From Calliopsis andreniformis (lineage: Eukaryota; Arthropoda; Insecta; Hymenoptera; Andrenidae): a stretch of 64,000 nucleotides of DNA. Under the pieces are notes generated by a model. It saw only the letters and a program-made list of their open reading frames with translations. It was not told the origin of the DNA and ran no database searches. The translations under genes and the position numbers were made by a program. The stretch spans positions 21,827,501 through 21,891,500 of the forward strand of contig NC_135066.1 of the NCBI RefSeq assembly GCF_051401765.1, written 5' to 3'. Within the stretch, counting starts at the first letter, position 1. Every line of letters starts with the position of its first letter. Below, in pieces: positions 60,030 to 64,000 of this stretch.

Positions 60030-61165
60030 GATGAATATCAAATTCAAATTAATATCATAACCGATTGTGAACATTGTTTTATGCGAACAAAAAGTAAATA
60101 TTCGTAGTTAGTTCTTTAAACGTACGAGTACCATATCGTCATGCAATAGCATATGGTATTTTACTTTTTAAAATGTATCCACGTGTTGATTGATTGGAAA
60201 TTCCTTTTATTTGAACATCAACACAACACAACACAATAGGCATAAACGTCGAGCACGATTTAACTCATGTAGTTAGATTAATTTTGTTTACATAAAACAT
60301 TAAAGCCAGGAATTAGACTATTAAACATACAAGAACTTTCTTCGCGTGTGAACTCGACTTTTGGAGAGCCTAAGTCTTCAGTAAAGTTAGGAGCCTTTGG
60401 GAGAAGACCCAGGTAACTAACAACACCAGGCGTTGTACGGAATCCTCGACGAGTTTTTCAAGAAGCCGCAGTTAGATTTTCCACGGATCTTCGTATCGAA
60501 CGTTTGTGCGAATATTCGTGATACGTCCCGAATTTTCCTACAAATCTAGTCCTTTTCTCGTGATATTCCCGTTGCGTATGCGGTTTTTCTGAAAATTCTA
60601 TTCTTCTTCTAATTGTGTGTTCAGTTTTCTCATTTCTTGATTTAGACCAGAAGATTAATCGGAAGGTGTACACTTTAATCCTTTCTATGGCGAAATTTCA
60701 TAGGGCGTGTTTTAACTTGCCCTCTGGATTGTAAAGAGGAGGCAGGTTTATGGTGATTCAACGATATCCTCGTATGGTCTTTCAATATTCGCAGATGAGA
60801 GAATAGTGATGTGTGGATGTATGAAGTGAACAGACAATTTAGATGAAGATGGACATATTAACTCTTTCTATCTCATAGTGTGTGTTTTGCGTTGGCCTAT
60901 GGATTGCAACAAATAGGCCAGATTACTGTTATTCAATTGATTCATCAATTTTAACTGAATTCCGGACCCAGTACTCTTGTCGAGTGTCTATAAAGTTTCC
61001 GATCACCTTTTTGACGGTGAGTGACCTCAGTATTCCTTTACGTCAATGCGATACATATTGCTATTCAGGCAACAACTGCTCGGAGCCTCCGCGGGAGCAC
61101 ATTTCTGGTGCTTTCCTCCAAATATTTAGATGTTTATAACTAACAAACGAAGCCTACTTTGGTCT
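60030..61165 (+). repeat. Repeat family X, copy 2
   Basis: Direct copy of 53518-54660 with scattered substitutions and a short extra segment near 60795-60830. Downstream sequence to the G tract shows inverted similarity to 54655-54730. Confidence 0.75.
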
Positions 61166-61283
61166 CTAAAATTATCCCTTAAATTTATCTCGTGCTGTTT
61201 AAAAACACTCTGTATACGCTGTACCCTGATAATTTCACTGTATCAACGTAGTTTTTCCTATTATACAGGATTTTCGGCTACAA

Positions 61284-61306
61284 GGGGGGGGGGGGGGGGG
61301 GGGGGG
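61284..61306 (+). repeat. G23 homopolymer, second
   Basis: Twenty-three uninterrupted G within TTTCGGCTACAAG/CTGTAGGAG, a sequence that in its inverted relative near 54727 has no G run. Confidence 0.9.
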
Positions 61307-61309
61307 CTG

Positions 61310-62380
61310 TAGGAGCTGATTCTAGACGTCAAAATAAGACGAAAATGAAGAATAACGGAATAGCATCTGAGCCTTCTCTTGTAAGCGTATTTCAAAATTA
61401 TGTGCCATAACCATCAATGGGATTCTATACCTTCGAATCGATGGAAATTTGTCAAAAAAAGTGGAGATGAAATTGTTCTTGACCAATTTTTGTTATGATC
61501 GCAACGTGTTGTATGATCAATTGTGAAGAACAAACTTGCAAAGGAAACCATGAGTCACGACTCAACCATTCTTTTGTTAAATAATTCCAATAATTCAAAA
61601 TGATTCCAGTTCCAAAAAATTCCAATAATTGAAAATGATTCTAATTCCAAAATGTTGCAATAATTCTTAAATTTTACTTTAGTCGTATGGACGACACTGA
61701 AGGAAACTATTCTTTATGTTCGAGAAATATACCAGATTGTAAGAAATAATGGGAGATCTCTACGATCAGATGAAATTATTACTTGACGCGATTTTCAACA
61801 ACTAAATTAATAGTTTGGTGATCAACAATTAGTATTGCAATATACATATTTCCATACATCGGGGTGCGACGAATAATTCGAAGAGAAGATCTATGGCTTT
61901 ATAGAATTCAATGCTTTGAAGTACTGTACCGTACTGTTCAACTACATATACAGTATGTAACCGTATACACTGTATAAACAACTAAAATGTCATATTCCCA
62001 AATTCAAACCAATAATCAAATAAAAGTCTCCACGAAGCAGACTATCTCTAGGACGGAACTAACAATTATTGACGTTTCACTACCCTCATCTAAGGAACAA
62101 AAGGTTAGTTAATATAAACTCATGTAGTTTTAGTCGTCAGAATGTTTTAACCAAAAACCATCATACTTTGATAGCCTTTAAATCTCGACACAAAGAAGAA
62201 TCTGTCCACAATAAAGACACTAAGAAAATGTATTCCTGCTGGATCAGTGTTTTTCAAAGTCTAAGTAACAACATTTGTACCCTCGATGCACGCGATGTAT
62301 TTACTGTTCTTCCACACTTATCCTGGAGCGTCATCCTTCTTCAACTGGAACTCTTTTAGACCTATCGGTCGCTCCTTAGA
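61310..62380. other. Non-coding stretch
   Basis: Short tandem-like units of AATTCCAATAATT(C)AAAATGATT lie near 61580-61665. No gene is seen. Confidence 0.35.
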
Positions 62381-63110
62381 CCATGTACACTTATAGACAC
62401 GGCGTCAGATAATTTCTTTAAAGAAAAGATCTACGTGACGTCATATATGGACAAGATATATAAGCTATGTTAATACAATATATACTACCTATGCAGTTTC
62501 AAAAGAGCGATATACCAATATTTCAAATATGTAAAACTATTTTAATGTTTGACTTGAATATGTTATTAATTTTTTTAAGAAATAAATAAATGTATACATA
62601 TATTCTTTTTGAAGTATACAAGATGGAACTTTTTATAGGTATACATTTGAGTCATTAATTTTTACTTTACTTTCATAATTTTGAATAATGTTCATTATAA
62701 CATTTGGAGATTTTATAATTTCATAAAATTTATTTGAATGCGATAATACGAATAGTATACAAATTTTGCAGAAAAATTATTTATTTCTAATTGTAGATTA
62801 TAAAATAAAAGTTTTGGTTAGTCTGGTGGGTATTTTATTTTTATCACAAACTGAATTATTGCCTATGCATTGTTGTGTTTTTTCCTGTAACCTTGAACAC
62901 AACATGTTTGCACCATTTTTAATAATTTATAATGTAAGTTAATGCCGTGTCAACCATTTTGAATTATCTTTTGCCCAGATGTGACGTCACACTTTTAACG
63001 TTATCTTTGCTTCAGTCGATTCCTGAATTTCCTACACATGCAGTATACACAGGCCATGTCTAGTAATATATATGGTCGAAGGGTCGTTCCACAGACGAGC
63101 AATTTCCCGT
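62381..63110 (+). repeat. Repeat Z, direct copy
   Basis: Partner of 31250-31823 in the opposite orientation. The right end is less certain. Confidence 0.45.
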
Positions 63111-64000
63111 TATATCAGTTGAGAGGCAAACTGAATGAAAACGAGATCTTGATGGTGTAATAGGGTCTTTCTTCCTAGTCTCTGCTATCGTCCAGATTAA
63201 TGAACGGTAATGGACATTGGAATAATCCCTAGAGGCCCAACCTTTGTTCCATTTTTTTTTCCATCGATTGAGCTGGTGGCATCAGAGGAGATGCGCATAA
63301 AGGCAATGGGTTCAGAAGACTAGTAGCAAAGGCAGCCTCCCAACACATTATGTAACGATGTTGAAGACCAACGGGGCGTGAAGCTCCCTTCCGCCTTGTC
63401 GTCGGCGTTCTTGGTTACTTCCACCGATCTCTCAACACTTAATGCATACACAGATGAGCAGCCGGTAGACGGCTTACACGCCGTCGTTCAGAGCCTCGAA
63501 GGTCAATGATCTGACAGAAGTGTCTGCGAGACGTGTTTTTTTTACCTAGCCTAGGGTTTGACATTGCTTGAAGAGGGAGAAATGAATCGTACCCACGCGT
63601 GAAAACTATAGGTGTTACGAGACGAAAACACAAAATTCTTATGGGAAGGAAAAAGAAAACTTGTATTTGTATGATTACTGAATTATAGTACTATGAAATA
63701 TAGATTAACTCCAATTGTTTAAAAAATTTACTGTTTAAAATTAACCTTCGAATGACTTCCGCGAAACTTTCTATATAGGGTGTAACAAATATAGCGTTCA
63801 ATATTTTAAAGGGTGATAGAAAATCCAAATTGGAGTACAAAATGTCCTATATCCTAATAAAGAGAAAGAAGAACATAAAATGAGTTTGGAAAGGGACATG
63901 AATGAAAAACTGCTCTAAAACATAGATTCGAGTTGACGACTTTCAGATTATGAAACTAATGCCTTACGCTCCCGGCTGCAAACCGCTTCATGTTTGACCT
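63111..64000. other. Right edge, no gene recognised
   Basis: A GC-richer part (63290-63620) has a 64-codon minus frame without similarity. A miniature-element end (63776-63855) follows. Confidence 0.3.
63776..63855 (+). repeat. Miniature-element end (CAGGGTGTAAC type), copy 2
   Basis: TAGGGTGTAACAAATATAGC to AAAATGTCCTATA matches 6705-6784. Confidence 0.5.

Noticed and set aside
1..64000. CRISPR arrays, bacterial operons, ribosome binding sites, terminators, origins
   Set aside because: The sequence is eukaryotic (spliceosomal introns, LINE, DIRS and Gypsy elements). No regularly spaced repeat array exists.

Overview
The window reads as a gene-poor, AT-rich stretch of an insect nuclear genome. 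A hymenopteran, perhaps an ant, is my best guess, but only from the transposon mix (RNase H-bearing LINEs, a DIRS-type element, a P-like transposase with THAP9-type similarity, mariner and DUF4817-type transposases) and spliceosomal introns. The only host gene I recognise with confidence is a membrane dipeptidase (peptidase family M19) on the minus strand. Two consecutive coding exons lie at 38505-38785 and 35272-35428. Their splice sites are good and the codon split across the junction completes the zinc-site motif IDGHNDLPW. Upstream and downstream exons were not found.

Left part (1-16 kb): two minus-strand copies of an RNase H-bearing LINE sit end to end (1-620 and 620-4195). Next comes a DIRS-like tyrosine-recombinase retroelement on the plus strand (about 7343-15714) with Gag, RT, RNase H and recombinase remains. 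It is interrupted by a second, related LINE (about 9141-13760) and by a solo-LTR-like insert (14016-14497).

Middle left (17-32.5 kb): a CCGAC-rich array, one arm of a long-TIR family, a P-element-like transposase fragment (19740-20374), and a 0.9-kb hairpin element built from CAAGT-rich modules that also lie beside the P-like fragment. Then comes a decayed errantivirus-like Gypsy element on the minus strand (pol about 26045-28980, env-like about 24362-25400). It is bracketed by 450-bp inverted repeats at 22643-23096 and 32004-32444.

Middle (35-39 kb): the dipeptidase exons. The 3.1-kb intron between them holds a 646-bp near-perfect hairpin element and an internally deleted mariner (37480-38395). 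The mariner itself carries a 137-bp TTAA-flanked piggyBac-like miniature element.

Right part (39-64 kb): mostly non-coding and rich in repeats. It includes several TIR miniature elements, a dead DUF4817-type Tc1/mariner element (48911-50549), a long-TIR element (51317-52713), two copies of a 1.1-kb repeat family (53518-54660, 60030-61165) with a nearby inverted partial copy split by a solo LTR, two G tracts of exactly 23 bases, and a candidate TATA/Inr promoter near 57.9 kb.

Every transposon protein seen carries stops, frameshifts, deletions or lost catalytic residues, so none looks autonomously active. Repeat relationships were judged by eye. Percent identities were not computed and element edges marked as approximate are uncertain.
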